A DNA stretch of 64,000 nucleotides. Origin: an uncultured Lachnospira sp. Its GTDB lineage: Bacteria; Bacillota; Clostridia; Lachnospirales; Lachnospiraceae. Both the position numbers and the translations under genes were made by a program. The stretch's first letter is position 1; the number at the start of each line of letters is the position of its first letter. The stretch is taken from NCBI GenBank assembly GCA_910589305.1, contig CAJUTV010000006.1, positions 62,001 to 126,000 on the forward strand, written 5' to 3'. This document shows positions 26,846 to 36,488 of this stretch, piece by piece. The notes beneath the pieces were generated by a model. The model did no database searches, was not told the DNA's origin, and saw only the letters and a program-made list of their open reading frames with translations.

Positions 26846-28714
26846 TTATAATTTTCTCGAATTAAAATAGACAAAATCATCTATTTTATCTAGGATATCT
26901 TTAAATATTTCTCTTGGTGCCGCATCAATATATTGTGCTAAAATATGTTCTTCCTGACTCTTATACCGACCATAAAAAATATCATATAAATTGTGTCCTC
27001 GCACATAAATTCTTATATTTTCTATATTATCAATAACATCTTGTCTGCTTTCTATACGAATGTTCAGCTTCCTAAGCATATTTTTTACACTGGACAGCTT
27101 ATAGAGATACTTTTGATATTTGCTCCATAAAATGTCATAAAATTGGTCTACACTTTTTACAATACCTACCTTTGCCATAACCTCTGGAAATAAAAAATAA
27201 TTTTCAAATGAATAATATTTTAGTATTAATACATTTCGTTCAGTCACTCTTGGCAAATGTCCTTTGTCCTCTTTTTCTCGATCACCGTAATATTTACATA
27301 ACTGCTTTCCCAAAAAATTTCTATCTTTCCCATCACTGTCCCGTATCATCATAAATTGGTCTTTTAAATATAAGGTATTAATATACTTTAAATTTGCATA
27401 CGTCTTGATGTTCGTACAACTGTTTGTTGAAAGTATTGCAATTCTTCTTAATTGTTGATTTTCATCATAAATTTCTGAATAATATTTATTTAACAACAAA
27501 GGTAGTCTGCTTCTATCCTGCTTTCCCTCTACAATAAACACAAAACTTACATTCATTAAATCGTTTGCTGTATAACCCAAATCATTAAGAATACTATCAA
27601 TATCTGTTTTTTGCACAACTTGGGTACAATAATTATCATCGCTGTAAACCTGTTTAATATTTTTTGATGAAAAATTAAATAACATTTCAGGCTCATGTGT
27701 TGAAAAGATAACTTGATTTTTTTTGGACAACCGATATAAAATTCTACTTGCAACCTTCTGCAAATGTGGGTGAAGATATGTTTCTGGGTCTTCAATCATA
27801 ATAATATAAGGGGCTATATCTTTTGTTTCAACATAGGTTTCTAATAAAGAAAGCGTGTAAATACTTCTTATACCTTCGCCTAATGAATCCAAATTACCAA
27901 GCGTCTTTAGCTCTGGATTTTCTACAATCGTCTCTATTTGAAATAATTTGTCAACATCAAATTGAATTTCATAACGGATTTTCTCCCCACAGCCGCCATT
28001 CTTAGCAAAATACACATTTAATTTTTCTGCAAACGCATTTAAATTTAAATTAAACATCTTAAACTGCAATAATCTGCTTGTTTCCAACAAGGTTAAATCC
28101 TGTGGACTTTTTTTATTGATAATTCCAATGCAGTCAAAACATTGATTACATTTTCTTTTGCTGTCAAAAATACATTTATTATCTCTTATATCTGTCAACC
28201 CATTGTCTTGTGCAAACATAATCAAATCTTCTTTAATGTCCGTCTGATTTCTGTAATGGTCAACATAATAGATTTTTGGAAGAACCTCTTTTATATAAGG
28301 ATTATTTTTTCTCGAGCCATCTCTATAGCGAACTGAACCGTCTCTCCCATATGTATATTCAAACGTTAAAATTCCTCCGCCTTGATTATTTTCTATAAAA
28401 GATGGAAGTTTTTGCTTCATTGCATTTTTCCACGCCTCATACTTTCGAGCCTTTCCACACACACCATTTTTGTGAAGATACTCTAAATCCGATGATGAAA
28501 ATTCCAACTTTACAGAAATACTAATGTTTCCTTTATCGCTGTGAAAATCCTTTTTATCAATCATCAGATTACCTGTGACTACTCGAAGCGCATCCATAAT
28601 AACAGACTTACCTGAATGATTACGCCCCACAAGTATAAGAACATCATTTATTTCTGAAATTTTTAATTGGTCTACAGATTTGAAATTTTTTACCTCAACC
28701 TCTTTTATCTTCAC
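26846..28714 (-). CDS. OLD-family ATPase with C-terminal TOPRIM nuclease
   Basis: The protein (622 residues from the GTG start at 28714, with GGGAGG before it) begins as an SMC/AAA15-type ATPase: F-K-S near residue 11, then a P-loop G-R-N-H-S-G-K-S (about 30-37). Further on come I-E-D-P-E-T-Y-L-H-P-H-L and F-S-T-H-E-P-E-M (Walker B and H-loop region), then a TOPRIM-like V-E-G-K-Q-D-R. OLD proteins cleave DNA and some act in phage defence. A Cys cluster (C-x6-C-x2-C-x2-C) sits around residue 180. No GajB helicase or other partner is adjacent, so it is a lone OLD. Its function here is unknown; defence or repair is an inference. Confidence 0.82.
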   Translation of the reverse strand: MKIKEVEVKNFKSVDQLKISEINDVLILVGRNHSGKSVIMDALRVVTGNLMIDKKDFHSDKGNISISVKLEFSSSDLEYLHKNGVCGKARKYEAWKNAMKQKLPSFIENNQGGGILTFEYTYGRDGSVRYRDGSRKNNPYIKEVLPKIYYVDHYRNQTDIKEDLIMFAQDNGLTDIRDNKCIFDSKRKCNQCFDCIGIINKKSPQDLTLLETSRLLQFKMFNLNLNAFAEKLNVYFAKNGGCGEKIRYEIQFDVDKLFQIETIVENPELKTLGNLDSLGEGIRSIYTLSLLETYVETKDIAPYIIMIEDPETYLHPHLQKVASRILYRLSKKNQVIFSTHEPEMLFNFSSKNIKQVYSDDNYCTQVVQKTDIDSILNDLGYTANDLMNVSFVFIVEGKQDRSRLPLLLNKYYSEIYDENQQLRRIAILSTNSCTNIKTYANLKYINTLYLKDQFMMIRDSDGKDRNFLGKQLCKYYGDREKEDKGHLPRVTERNVLILKYYSFENYFLFPEVMAKVGIVKSVDQFYDILWSKYQKYLYKLSSVKNMLRKLNIRIESRQDVIDNIENIRIYVRGHNLYDIFYGRYKSQEEHILAQYIDAAPREIFKDILDKIDDFVYFNSRKL

Positions 28715-28763
28715 AAAAACCTCCCATTCTGAAGCGCAGCGCAAAAATTGCGCAATATCAATC

Positions 28764-29327
28764 TTATTTTTTTGCTACTGAAAACCCAAACTTTCCTATT
28801 TTTTTACCCAACATAAAATATTCACCATGTGAATATGCAATCAAATCTGCTTTTTCTAAATCAAGCCTTTGATTATCATCTAAAAGCGATTCATCAACAC
28901 TGACTGAAACTACTTCTGCAATAAACATATCATGCGAGCCAAGCTCTTTTATATCCACAACTCTGCATTCAATATTAACAGGGCTTTCTGCAATTCTTGG
29001 CGCTTTCACCACATTGGATTGCACTGGTGTCAAATTCATCTCCTTAAATTTATCAACATCCTTTCCAGACTTAACACCACAATAATCCGTTGCCATACAA
29101 AGTGACTGGGTTGTAAGATTTACCACAAATTCTTTGGTATCTGATATAATACTATGAGAATATCGTTCCTTTCTCACGGATATAGACAACATCACAGGGT
29201 CTGAACATATTGTTCCTGCCCATGCAACTGTAATAATATTAGGTTTTTCACCTTCCCTTGCACAGCTTACCATCACAACTGGCACTGGATATAACATATT
29301 TCCTGGTTTCCATTCTTGTTTTTTCAT
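28764..29327 (-). CDS. Flavin reductase-like FMN-binding protein
   Basis: A 187-residue split-barrel protein in the flavoredoxin/flavin-reductase group: W-K-P-G-N-M-L-Y-P-V-P-V-V-M-V-S, A-W-A-G-T-I-C-S-D-P-V-M-L-S-I-S, F-V-V-N-L. It is expected to bind FMN and use NAD(P)H or ferredoxin for reduction. The start is Met 5 of the longest reading (29327), with GGAGG directly before it. The gene lies 49 bases after the OLD gene on the same strand, but no functional link is visible. Partner unknown. Confidence 0.85.
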   Translation of the reverse strand: MKKQEWKPGNMLYPVPVVMVSCAREGEKPNIITVAWAGTICSDPVMLSISVRKERYSHSIISDTKEFVVNLTTQSLCMATDYCGVKSGKDVDKFKEMNLTPVQSNVVKAPRIAESPVNIECRVVDIKELGSHDMFIAEVVSVSVDESLLDDNQRLDLEKADLIAYSHGEYFMLGKKIGKFGFSVAKK

Positions 29328-29485
29328 TTTTTCCTCCATATTGCGGCTGATTTTTAAGAGCAGCTAAGGATTCAAATTTTAGCAAGACTATTATACAGTC
29401 TTTTATACACAGCAATCTTTTGCACCATAACTTACAGATTAAAAATTGCACTATTTAATCTTATCCTTATTTCTGCTCTATTTTT

Positions 29486-30049
29486 TTATTTTCTAAGATA
29501 TCGGTCTAACACTTCACCTACACTGCATATTTTATCGGTCATTACAATAACAAAGGTTTCCTTATAAGAAGGCAACGTTAACGTAAGCGGAAACATATGT
29601 TTTACTATAATATCGCCCTCTTTTTTAGTTAAATCAAAATATTTATGTGCATTTTTCAAAGCCTTGTTGGGATGCTCAAATCCGTGCAGTCTCTCATCTT
29701 GTTTTGTTTTATAATGATGCCAATCATACAAAAATAAATCATGTAAAAGTCCCGCCTTTGCAGCCGCATAACTATCTAAATTTAATTTATTACAAATCAA
29801 ATAATTCATATAAGACACATGTACAGAATGTGTAAAACAACTTGTATGACTGTGATGATTAAATTGTTTCATCTGTTGTACAACATGACTATTTGCAATA
29901 TCTTTAATATTGGTCTTATATCGCTTTATTGAAGCTGCTTTTCTTTTATCTAAACTTTTAGAATAATTAGACACGCCTTTTATAATACAATGATATAAAT
30001 TTCCTTTTCTTTTGTAAGGTTTTTGCACTTTATACATTTTGGTTGCCAT
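29486..30049 (-). CDS. HD-domain phosphohydrolase
   Basis: 187 residues with an HD fold: F-T-H-S-V-H-V-S-Y, L-L-H-D-L-F-L-Y-D (the His-Asp pair and the second Asp), H-G-F-E-H-P and M-T-D-K-I. Together these supply the usual metal-binding set. The N-terminal 60 residues are Lys-rich. Such proteins cleave phosphate esters or nucleotides; the substrate is unknown. The gene stands alone in a gap, with AAAGGA before the ATG. Confidence 0.75.
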   Translation of the reverse strand: MATKMYKVQKPYKRKGNLYHCIIKGVSNYSKSLDKRKAASIKRYKTNIKDIANSHVVQQMKQFNHHSHTSCFTHSVHVSYMNYLICNKLNLDSYAAAKAGLLHDLFLYDWHHYKTKQDERLHGFEHPNKALKNAHKYFDLTKKEGDIIVKHMFPLTLTLPSYKETFVIVMTDKICSVGEVLDRYLRK

Positions 30050-30283
30050 TATCTACTCATTCCTTTATCATTTTTCATTGATTTCTACGCTGCTTTTCGC
30101 ATAAAGAACAAATATTCTTATTTAATTGCAGCAAACAGAAATAAATCCTACGATTAAAAATTCCCATTCACAGCAATAAAATTATCATAAAACGTGGATT
30201 GTATTATTTTTAACCGTTTCATTTTATATTATTATAACTCTATACAAAAAAATCATCAAGAATAAGATATCTGTGCTAAAAAA

Positions 30284-32833
30284 TCACTCTACTGTTTTCA
30301 GTGCTTTATCCATTGGAATTTTCTTAATTCTTCTAAAATCAAAAAACAGAACAATCAAATATCCAACAAAAACAAATGCAAACATTTTTACATAGCCAAT
30401 TGGTTCAATAACAAATGCAAACCAACCGCTATTACTAGACATAATTGCCCTCCATGCCTGCTGCATCACAAGTGTTCCTAAAATTACACTAATTATATTT
30501 GCAAAAATTAATATTATCGTTGTAGAAAGCAAATATAAACCAGCTATTTCCTTATTTTCATACCCTAAAATTTTTGTCATAGATATTGCATTTTCATTTT
30601 TTTCTATAATAATTTTCGTGAGAAGATAAATCAGTGCCGCTGACAAAAGAACACATAAAAATTCAAAATATTCCATATAAGAACCCATAGAATGGTCAAG
30701 CTGGTCACACATTTTTGTAATGTCTTTCTTCGTGATAATAGTGGCAATATGTTCTTCTTGAATATCTGTAATTTCAGAATTTGACATATAACCGCCAAAT
30801 TCCTGCTCATCAAAATCAAATACAGAACAAAAATTTTTTATAGGCATAAAAATCGTAATATTTAAACTTTGGTCATAAAATCCTGCAACCTTAAATGAAT
30901 ACTGCTTATTCTCATACTTTTCATTTAGTACAATACTATCCCCAATTTCAAGATTATATTTATCTTGAAAAGAAGTTGAAATATAAACCTCGTTTTCTTT
31001 AAGAGCCTGCAAATCTTCAATTTTTACATACTTACTGTCATCTGAAATTCCATACACTGAAATTTCTTCATTTAATACATCACTCTTTTTTTGCAAAGAC
31101 TTCATATTAAACTTTTCAGCATCCTTATTTTTTGTATGAAGTACATTGCCCGTTTCATCTTTATAAGACTTTAATACATACTGATACTTTGCAAACATCA
31201 TATCTTCAACATTGTCTTTATAAAAATTAAGCGTATCAGGCATACCAACCGCCATTGCAAGCATTATCATAATAAAGAAAATGCCAAAAAAAAGAACGAT
31301 ATAATTGGGAATATTCTGAAGCATAATACGCAGACGAAATCGTTTTAAAAATGTCCATCTTGGCAAGCGCATTGCTCTTTTTCGCTTTGTTTTCTTTAAA
31401 TCACGGCGCAAAAATTGTAATGGCGTATACTGCATCATCTTAATAATAACCGTAAGATTGACAACAAACATTAATAACAATGGAATCAATGTTGTCTTAA
31501 AAAATGCAGATGTATTCCATACCGTTTCATATGAAGGTAGACTATAATTATCATAATACATTGAAACAACTACATTTTTAAGCACCGTATATCCTAGTAT
31601 ATTGCCAATACTCGCTGAAATAAATGTCACAATAATAGGCACACAAATATAATGTTCAATCAGTTCTTTTTTACTGTATCCAGAAGCACGAAGCGTTCCA
31701 ATAACCTGTGCTTCTTTTGTTATTGTATTACTGATTGTAACTGCAAAGATAAATGCAATAATAACGGTCAAAATATCCAGAAGAACACCACCCATTGCCT
31801 TATCAGCACCAATATCATTTTTTGCAAAATTAATTGCTGGATTGGCATATCGAGGAATATACTCCTCAATTTCATTGTCACTGGAAATTGCATGTGTAAG
31901 AAGAATCTGTAAAAAATCATCAGAAAGCTTTTTTTCTTCTTTTTCATCAATCGGTTCTTTTTCATATTGCCATGCGTATGTATAATGAATATCTTTATTT
32001 AAACGATTAAACCCACTCTCTGTCACCATTGCTACATCAAATTTCAAAGAATCAAAAACAAGGTCTGTATTTTTTTCGTGGAGCGTTGCATAATTTACAT
32101 AAGCAATTAATCCCACAATCTTGTAGGACTGTCCGCTAATGGTAATTGTATCACCCACTTTTATCCCAACATTATCAGCGTGCATACGGTCAACTGCAAT
32201 TTCATTTTGGGTCTCTGGCAAACTTCCTTCCATCAGACATGCTAAATTAATATCTTCTGTTTTTGCATAGACACGTATCGTTCCATCAGCCACCCCATCA
32301 TTATTATGGTCTTCCTCTTCATTCCTGTAAAAATTTTCATATAGTTTTGTTGAAACAGCTTTAAAATCAGGATTATCCAATCCATATTTGTCTTTTTCCT
32401 CAATATATTTTTCATGAATTTTATTTCTAATATCATTCCAAGCTTCACTATACGCTTTTTGGTAGACTTCCTCATGCAGCGCACCATAACCAAACTTGTT
32501 CTCAAATGCTGCATCCAATTCCTCTTTTGCTTTATCCAGATAATATTGCTTTATATCTGCTTTTTCTCCAGACTCAATAGCTAAAAGTAATTTTTCGTCT
32601 GCTTTATGTTTTAATTCAACATGTCCATCTTCTAATTTATATTGAAATACACTCTCATTGGCAGCTTTCATCATACTTTCATTGGCAACATACATTCCAG
32701 ATACAAATCCAATTGTAAGAACAAGGAACAGACTTACTACAAGATATTTTCTCCAATCCCCTAAAAGCTCTTTAAAAACTCGTTTTATAAGTGGATTTCT
32801 TACTTTAACATGTTTTTTTTCATTCTTTTTCAT
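30284..32833 (-). CDS. FtsX-like ABC transporter permease (MacB type)
   Basis: A 849-residue permease with an N-terminal membrane helix (about 32-52), a large extracytoplasmic domain, and two FtsX-like clusters of membrane helices, the first around residues 345-460 and the second near the C-terminus (730-840). The P-x-x-x-L-R-R-D motif after the first cluster is typical. It works with the ATPase encoded just upstream (32966-33682) as a MacB/LolCDE-like mechanotransmission exporter, often for peptides or lipids. Start by ATG at 32833 with AAGG nine bases before. Substrate unknown. No two-component pair flanks it directly. Confidence 0.88.
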   Translation of the reverse strand: MKKNEKKHVKVRNPLIKRVFKELLGDWRKYLVVSLFLVLTIGFVSGMYVANESMMKAANESVFQYKLEDGHVELKHKADEKLLLAIESGEKADIKQYYLDKAKEELDAAFENKFGYGALHEEVYQKAYSEAWNDIRNKIHEKYIEEKDKYGLDNPDFKAVSTKLYENFYRNEEEDHNNDGVADGTIRVYAKTEDINLACLMEGSLPETQNEIAVDRMHADNVGIKVGDTITISGQSYKIVGLIAYVNYATLHEKNTDLVFDSLKFDVAMVTESGFNRLNKDIHYTYAWQYEKEPIDEKEEKKLSDDFLQILLTHAISSDNEIEEYIPRYANPAINFAKNDIGADKAMGGVLLDILTVIIAFIFAVTISNTITKEAQVIGTLRASGYSKKELIEHYICVPIIVTFISASIGNILGYTVLKNVVVSMYYDNYSLPSYETVWNTSAFFKTTLIPLLLMFVVNLTVIIKMMQYTPLQFLRRDLKKTKRKRAMRLPRWTFLKRFRLRIMLQNIPNYIVLFFGIFFIMIMLAMAVGMPDTLNFYKDNVEDMMFAKYQYVLKSYKDETGNVLHTKNKDAEKFNMKSLQKKSDVLNEEISVYGISDDSKYVKIEDLQALKENEVYISTSFQDKYNLEIGDSIVLNEKYENKQYSFKVAGFYDQSLNITIFMPIKNFCSVFDFDEQEFGGYMSNSEITDIQEEHIATIITKKDITKMCDQLDHSMGSYMEYFEFLCVLLSAALIYLLTKIIIEKNENAISMTKILGYENKEIAGLYLLSTTIILIFANIISVILGTLVMQQAWRAIMSSNSGWFAFVIEPIGYVKMFAFVFVGYLIVLFFDFRRIKKIPMDKALKTVE

Positions 32834-32965
32834 CAATTTAAACCTTTCACTTTGCAGTCTTTTTTCACTAAATTAGATTGTAAACTTATTAATATTTACC
32901 TTTATCACTCTTACTGTTTTAAATTTGCAGTTTAAAACTGTATTCAAAGCTATAGTTGTAACAAA

Positions 32966-33682
32966 TTACCACTCTAAATTTATAGCTGAAATTTTATTTG
33001 CATTAAGTTCATTATAACGAACAATCCCATCACGCAGTTTAATCACATGGTCTGCCATATTTTTAATTTCTTCATTGTGTGTAACCATAATAATGGTGTT
33101 TCCATATTTTGCATTAATATCTTCAATTAATTTCAATATTTCCTTTGATGTGTTATAATCGAGCGCACCTGTAGGTTCATCACAGAGCAGTATATCTGGA
33201 TTTTTCACAATTGCACGCCCAATGGACACACGCTGCTGCTGTCCGCCAGAAAGCTGATTTGGCAGTTTATATTTATGGTCATAAAGCCCAAGCGTGCCAA
33301 GAAGCTCATCAATATCAAGCGGATTATCCGACAAATAAGCTCCAACTTCAATATTTTCTTTTACATTTAGATTTCCAATTAAATTATACATTTGAAAGAC
33401 ATATCCTAAATGTTTTCTACGGTACTGTGTCAATCTTTTTTCGTCTAAATCCTTTAATTTATCACCATTGATGGAGATATATCCCGAATCCGCGCTGTCT
33501 ATTCCGCCAATGATATTAAGCAATGTAGACTTTCCTGAACCAGATGGTCCAAGAAGCACACAAAACTCTCCTTTTGCAACATCAAAAGTCATACCACGAA
33601 GAACCTCTTGCCTTGTCTCTTTGCTGCCAAACCCTTTCTTTAAATCTACAATTTCTAAAAATTTTTTTTCTTTGTCTGACAT
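32966..33682 (-). CDS. ABC transporter ATPase (MacB/LolD type)
   Basis: 238 residues: Walker A G-P-S-G-S-G-K-S, Q-loop V-F-Q-M-Y-N-L-I, signature L-S-G-G-Q-Q-Q-R, Walker B L-L-C-D-E-P-T-G-A-L-D, and the H-loop in M-V-T-H-N. It powers the large FtsX-like permease encoded just after it. The start is ATG at 33682, with AAAGGG about six bases before; the longer reading adds a Lys-rich head from the ribosome site. Upstream lies 566 bases without a gene, holding a copy of the dispersed repeat. Confidence 0.93.
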   Translation of the reverse strand: MSDKEKKFLEIVDLKKGFGSKETRQEVLRGMTFDVAKGEFCVLLGPSGSGKSTLLNIIGGIDSADSGYISINGDKLKDLDEKRLTQYRRKHLGYVFQMYNLIGNLNVKENIEVGAYLSDNPLDIDELLGTLGLYDHKYKLPNQLSGGQQQRVSIGRAIVKNPDILLCDEPTGALDYNTSKEILKLIEDINAKYGNTIIMVTHNEEIKNMADHVIKLRDGIVRYNELNANKISAINLEW

Positions 33683-33792
33683 CTTTTTCCCTTTCTTAAA
33701 CAAATCCTTTTTATACTAATAAAATACACCTGCAAATATAACATTTGTACATTGCTTATAAAAATAACTACAATCTATCTTTGTAAATTTTA

Positions 33793-33954
33793 GTTAAAGG
33801 ATATTTGCAATCCGCTTTGTTACTTGCTAAAAACATCTAGCTGCTATCCCAGTTTTTCAATAAGAACTTATATTCCCCACTGAATCAAACAAGTTCTTGC
33901 CTCTGTTTATATCTCTACAATATTGAAGCGGAAACTTCCTTGATGAGGTTAAAT
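33793..33954 (+). repeat. Dispersed mobile-like repeat, copy 4 (complete, diverged)
   Basis: Starts GTTAAAGGATATTTGCAATCC, with CGCTTTGTTACTTGCT, and ends GATGAGGTTAAAT. The middle has an unrelated stretch with the stem AGAACTT/AAGTTCT. It fills a 566-bp gap that otherwise holds no gene. A short palindrome, TTAGTT-N6-AACTAA, is at 34015-34032. Confidence 0.65.
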
Positions 33955-34248
33955 ATATACTAATAAATCCTTCATATCAATAAATTTTTTTATAAATCTT
34001 ATAAAATTTACTTTTTAGTTAGAATCAACTAACAAAAATATGTTGTCAATCACTTTAAAAACTGAATATACAAGATATGATTATAATACGCAAAACATGC
34101 TATTGTATAATTAGCACAAATATGATAACATGTTTGCATAGATACTTCGTGAAATAACATAATATATTAAGAGCTGGACAATTCGTTTTATAGAATTTTT
34201 TTCAGGCTCCACGATAGTATTCCGCTGTGCGGAGAAATGGAGGAAATT

Positions 34249-35487
34249 ATGGTTGGTAATGTAATTGTTGGTCAGTCAGGTGGACCTACATCAGTAATTA
34301 ATTCAAGCCTTGCTGGTGTATTTAAGACAGCAAAAGACAGAGGTGCAAAAAAAATTTATGGTATGCGTCATGGTATTAAGGGACTTCTTGACCGTCAATA
34401 TGTAGACCTTTCAGATAAAATTAATTCTGATATTGATATTGACTTATTAAAGAGAACCCCATCTTCATATCTTGGTTCATGTAGATTTAAGCTTCCTGAA
34501 ATCAGTGCAGATAGAGAAACATATGATAAGATTTTTGATATTTTAAATGAATTAGAAATTAAGTATTTCTTTTACATAGGTGGAAACGACTCTATGGACA
34601 CCATTAAAAAGCTTTCTGATTATTCTATTTTAATTGGAAGCGATATTAAGTTCATGGGTGTTCCAAAAACAATTGATAATGACCTTGCTGTGACAGACCA
34701 TACACCAGGTTATGGCAGCGCTGCAAAGTTTATTGCCGCAACAATGAAAGAGATTATTCGTGATGGACTTGTATATGACTACCCAACGATTACAATTGTT
34801 GAAATTATGGGACGTAATGCAGGCTGGCTTACTGCTGCCGCTGCCCTTGCCAAAGGTGAAGACTGTGAAGGTGTAGACTTGATTTATCTGCCAGAAAAGG
34901 TATTTGATATTGACCATTTTATGCAGCGTGTTAAAGAAAAGAGTTCAACAGGAAAGTCTATGGTAATTGCTGTTTCTGAAGGTGTCAAGGTTGCAGACGG
35001 TCGCTATGTATTTGAACTTTCTGACCATGTGGAAGTTGTCGATGCATTTGGACATAAACAGCTTGCTGGTACTGCCAGATTCCTTGCCAATAAAGTTGCT
35101 GCTGAAATCGGCGTTAAAGCACGTGCTATTGAATTTGCAACCCTTCAGCGTTGTGCTGCACATATGACATCACGTACCGATATTACAGAAGCATTCAATG
35201 TTGGCGGTGCTGCTGTAAAGGCTGCATTTGAAGATGAATCTGGTAAAGTTGTTGTATTAAAAAGAATTTCTGATGACCCATATATGTGCATTACAGAAAC
35301 ACACGATGTTCACAAAATTGCTAATATTGAAAAGAAAGTGCCTCTTGAGTGGATTACAGATGATGACTTTATTACAGATGATTTAATTCATTATATCAGA
35401 CCACTTATTCAGGCTGAACTCTCTCCTATTATGGTTGATGGTTTGCCAAGACACCTTAATATTGATTTGACAAAAAGTTTTAAGTAA
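34249..35487 (+). CDS. pfp: Pyrophosphate-dependent 6-phosphofructokinase
   Basis: 413 residues from the ATG at 34249, which has GGAGG six bases upstream (a longer reading starts 12 bases earlier). The sequence has G-G-P-T-S-V-I-N near the N-terminus, G-G-N-D-S-M-D-T, and P-K-T-I-D-N-D: the Lys in place of Gly after Pro marks PPi-dependent enzymes. The active site M-G-R-N-A-G-W-L is also seen. It phosphorylates fructose-6-P reversibly with PPi in glycolysis. Its third positions look like those of highly expressed genes (few rare codons). It is a single-gene unit followed by a repeat copy. Confidence 0.92.
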   Translation: MVGNVIVGQSGGPTSVINSSLAGVFKTAKDRGAKKIYGMRHGIKGLLDRQYVDLSDKINSDIDIDLLKRTPSSYLGSCRFKLPEISADRETYDKIFDILNELEIKYFFYIGGNDSMDTIKKLSDYSILIGSDIKFMGVPKTIDNDLAVTDHTPGYGSAAKFIAATMKEIIRDGLVYDYPTITIVEIMGRNAGWLTAAAALAKGEDCEGVDLIYLPEKVFDIDHFMQRVKEKSSTGKSMVIAVSEGVKVADGRYVFELSDHVEVVDAFGHKQLAGTARFLANKVAAEIGVKARAIEFATLQRCAAHMTSRTDITEAFNVGGAAVKAAFEDESGKVVVLKRISDDPYMCITETHDVHKIANIEKKVPLEWITDDDFITDDLIHYIRPLIQAELSPIMVDGLPRHLNIDLTKSFK

Positions 35488-35528
35488 GTTAAGCGGATTA
35501 TTCACAATCCACTTCACTGCTTGCCTAT
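35488..35528 (+). repeat. Dispersed mobile-like repeat, copy 5 (partial)
   Basis: GTTAAGCGGATTATTCACAATCC then ACTTCACTGCTTGCC, starting right after the pfp stop codon. Only the 5' module remains. Confidence 0.6.
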
Positions 35529-35549
35529 TTTTCTATTGAACTAAAAAGA

Positions 35550-35591
35550 GCTGTTGCACTAAGCAAAAAATAAAAAGCTTAATGCAACAGC
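35550..35591 (+). terminator. pfp stem-loop, CTGTYGCA family
   Basis: GCTGTTGCA pairs with TGCAACAGC, with AGC and GCT inside. No strong T tract follows, so termination efficiency is uncertain. Confidence 0.6.
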
Positions 35592-35666
35592 CTATTCAGT
35601 TCAGCATAGCAAATGTACTATTGCTATTTATTATAAACAAACTATTATTGACGTGAAAGGATTACC

Positions 35667-36140
35667 ATGAGATTAGTAATACAACGTGTAAATCACGCAA
35701 AAGTAACAATTGATAACTCCATATATGCACAAATCAACAAAGGATTTCTTATTTTGTTTGGCTGTGGTGAAAACGACAATGAAAATATGCTTTCAAAAAT
35801 AGTCGAAAAAACGTTAAAACTACGCATATTTGAGGACGAAAACGGCAAAACCAATCTATCGCTTGCAGATGTAGGGGGCGAATTGCTTATTGTTAGTCAG
35901 TTTACACTCTATGCAGATTGTAAAAAAGGAAACCGCCCTAGCTTTACAAAGGCTTGTGAGCCTGTGCTTGCAGAACATTTATATGAAGAATTTGTCTTGA
36001 TGTGCCGCAGTCAGATTGAATCGGTTAAAACGGGAATATTTGGCGCAGATATGAAAATTGAATTAGAAAATGATGGTCCATTTACTATTATTCTTGATAG
36101 TGATGAACTTTTTAATACTGTAGGAAAGGAACAAAAATAA
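35667..36140 (+). CDS. dtd: D-aminoacyl-tRNA deacylase
   Basis: 157 residues with the DTD signature motifs: V-I-Q-R-V-N-H-A-K-V near the start, S-Q-F-T-L-Y (about 77-82) and the Gly-cisPro loop N-D-G-P-F-T-I near the C-terminus. It hydrolyses D-amino acids (and Gly) from mischarged tRNAs, protecting translation. AAAGGA precedes the ATG. A 90-residue gene starts immediately after its stop codon. Confidence 0.93.
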   Translation: MRLVIQRVNHAKVTIDNSIYAQINKGFLILFGCGENDNENMLSKIVEKTLKLRIFEDENGKTNLSLADVGGELLIVSQFTLYADCKKGNRPSFTKACEPVLAEHLYEEFVLMCRSQIESVKTGIFGADMKIELENDGPFTIILDSDELFNTVGKEQK

Positions 36141-36413
36141 ATGTTTAAACTGTGGTGCAAATTGTATGATAAAAACAACCACCCTTTTAAAGATGTTGTT
36201 ATTGAAAATGACGACGTTCAAGTAAACCGAACCAAAAAAGTATTAAACGCCGTACATGATGCTTGTTATCAATTTGACCTTCAAGAACCGATATGGCTTG
36301 ATGCCAATATAACAGACTTTAAAAGACATTCCAAAGTCCGATTTAATCAGGATAATTTTATAGAAATAATTGAATTTTCTTATATGGAAATTCAGGTGAT
36401 AGAAGAAGACTGA
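36141..36413 (+). CDS. Small hypothetical protein co-transcribed with dtd
   Basis: A 90-residue protein I do not recognise. It begins with M-F-K-L-W-C-K-L-Y-D-K-N and ends M-E-I-Q-V-I-E-E-D; it looks like a small beta-rich cytoplasmic protein with no signal peptide or membrane helix. Its ATG follows the dtd stop codon directly and AAGG of the ribosome site lies inside dtd, so the two are translated together. A terminator overlaps its 3' end. Confidence 0.7.
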   Translation: MFKLWCKLYDKNNHPFKDVVIENDDVQVNRTKKVLNAVHDACYQFDLQEPIWLDANITDFKRHSKVRFNQDNFIEIIEFSYMEIQVIEED

Positions 36414-36450
36414 TGCCTCCTTTATATGGCGACATCAGTCATTTTTTATA
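36408..36450 (+). terminator. Rho-independent terminator after the dtd operon
   Basis: GACTGATG pairs with CATCAGTC across a 17-base loop, followed by ATTTTTTAT. The left arm overlaps the stop codon of the 90-residue gene. Confidence 0.85.
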
Positions 36451-36488
36451 ATATAGACCATAGAGAAATTAACTTTTTATTATATCTA

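Noticed and set aside
26846..28714. Gabija system (GajA-like OLD plus helicase)
   Set aside because: No UvrD-like GajB is adjacent; the helicase-nuclease gene at 62-64 kb is over 33 kb away.
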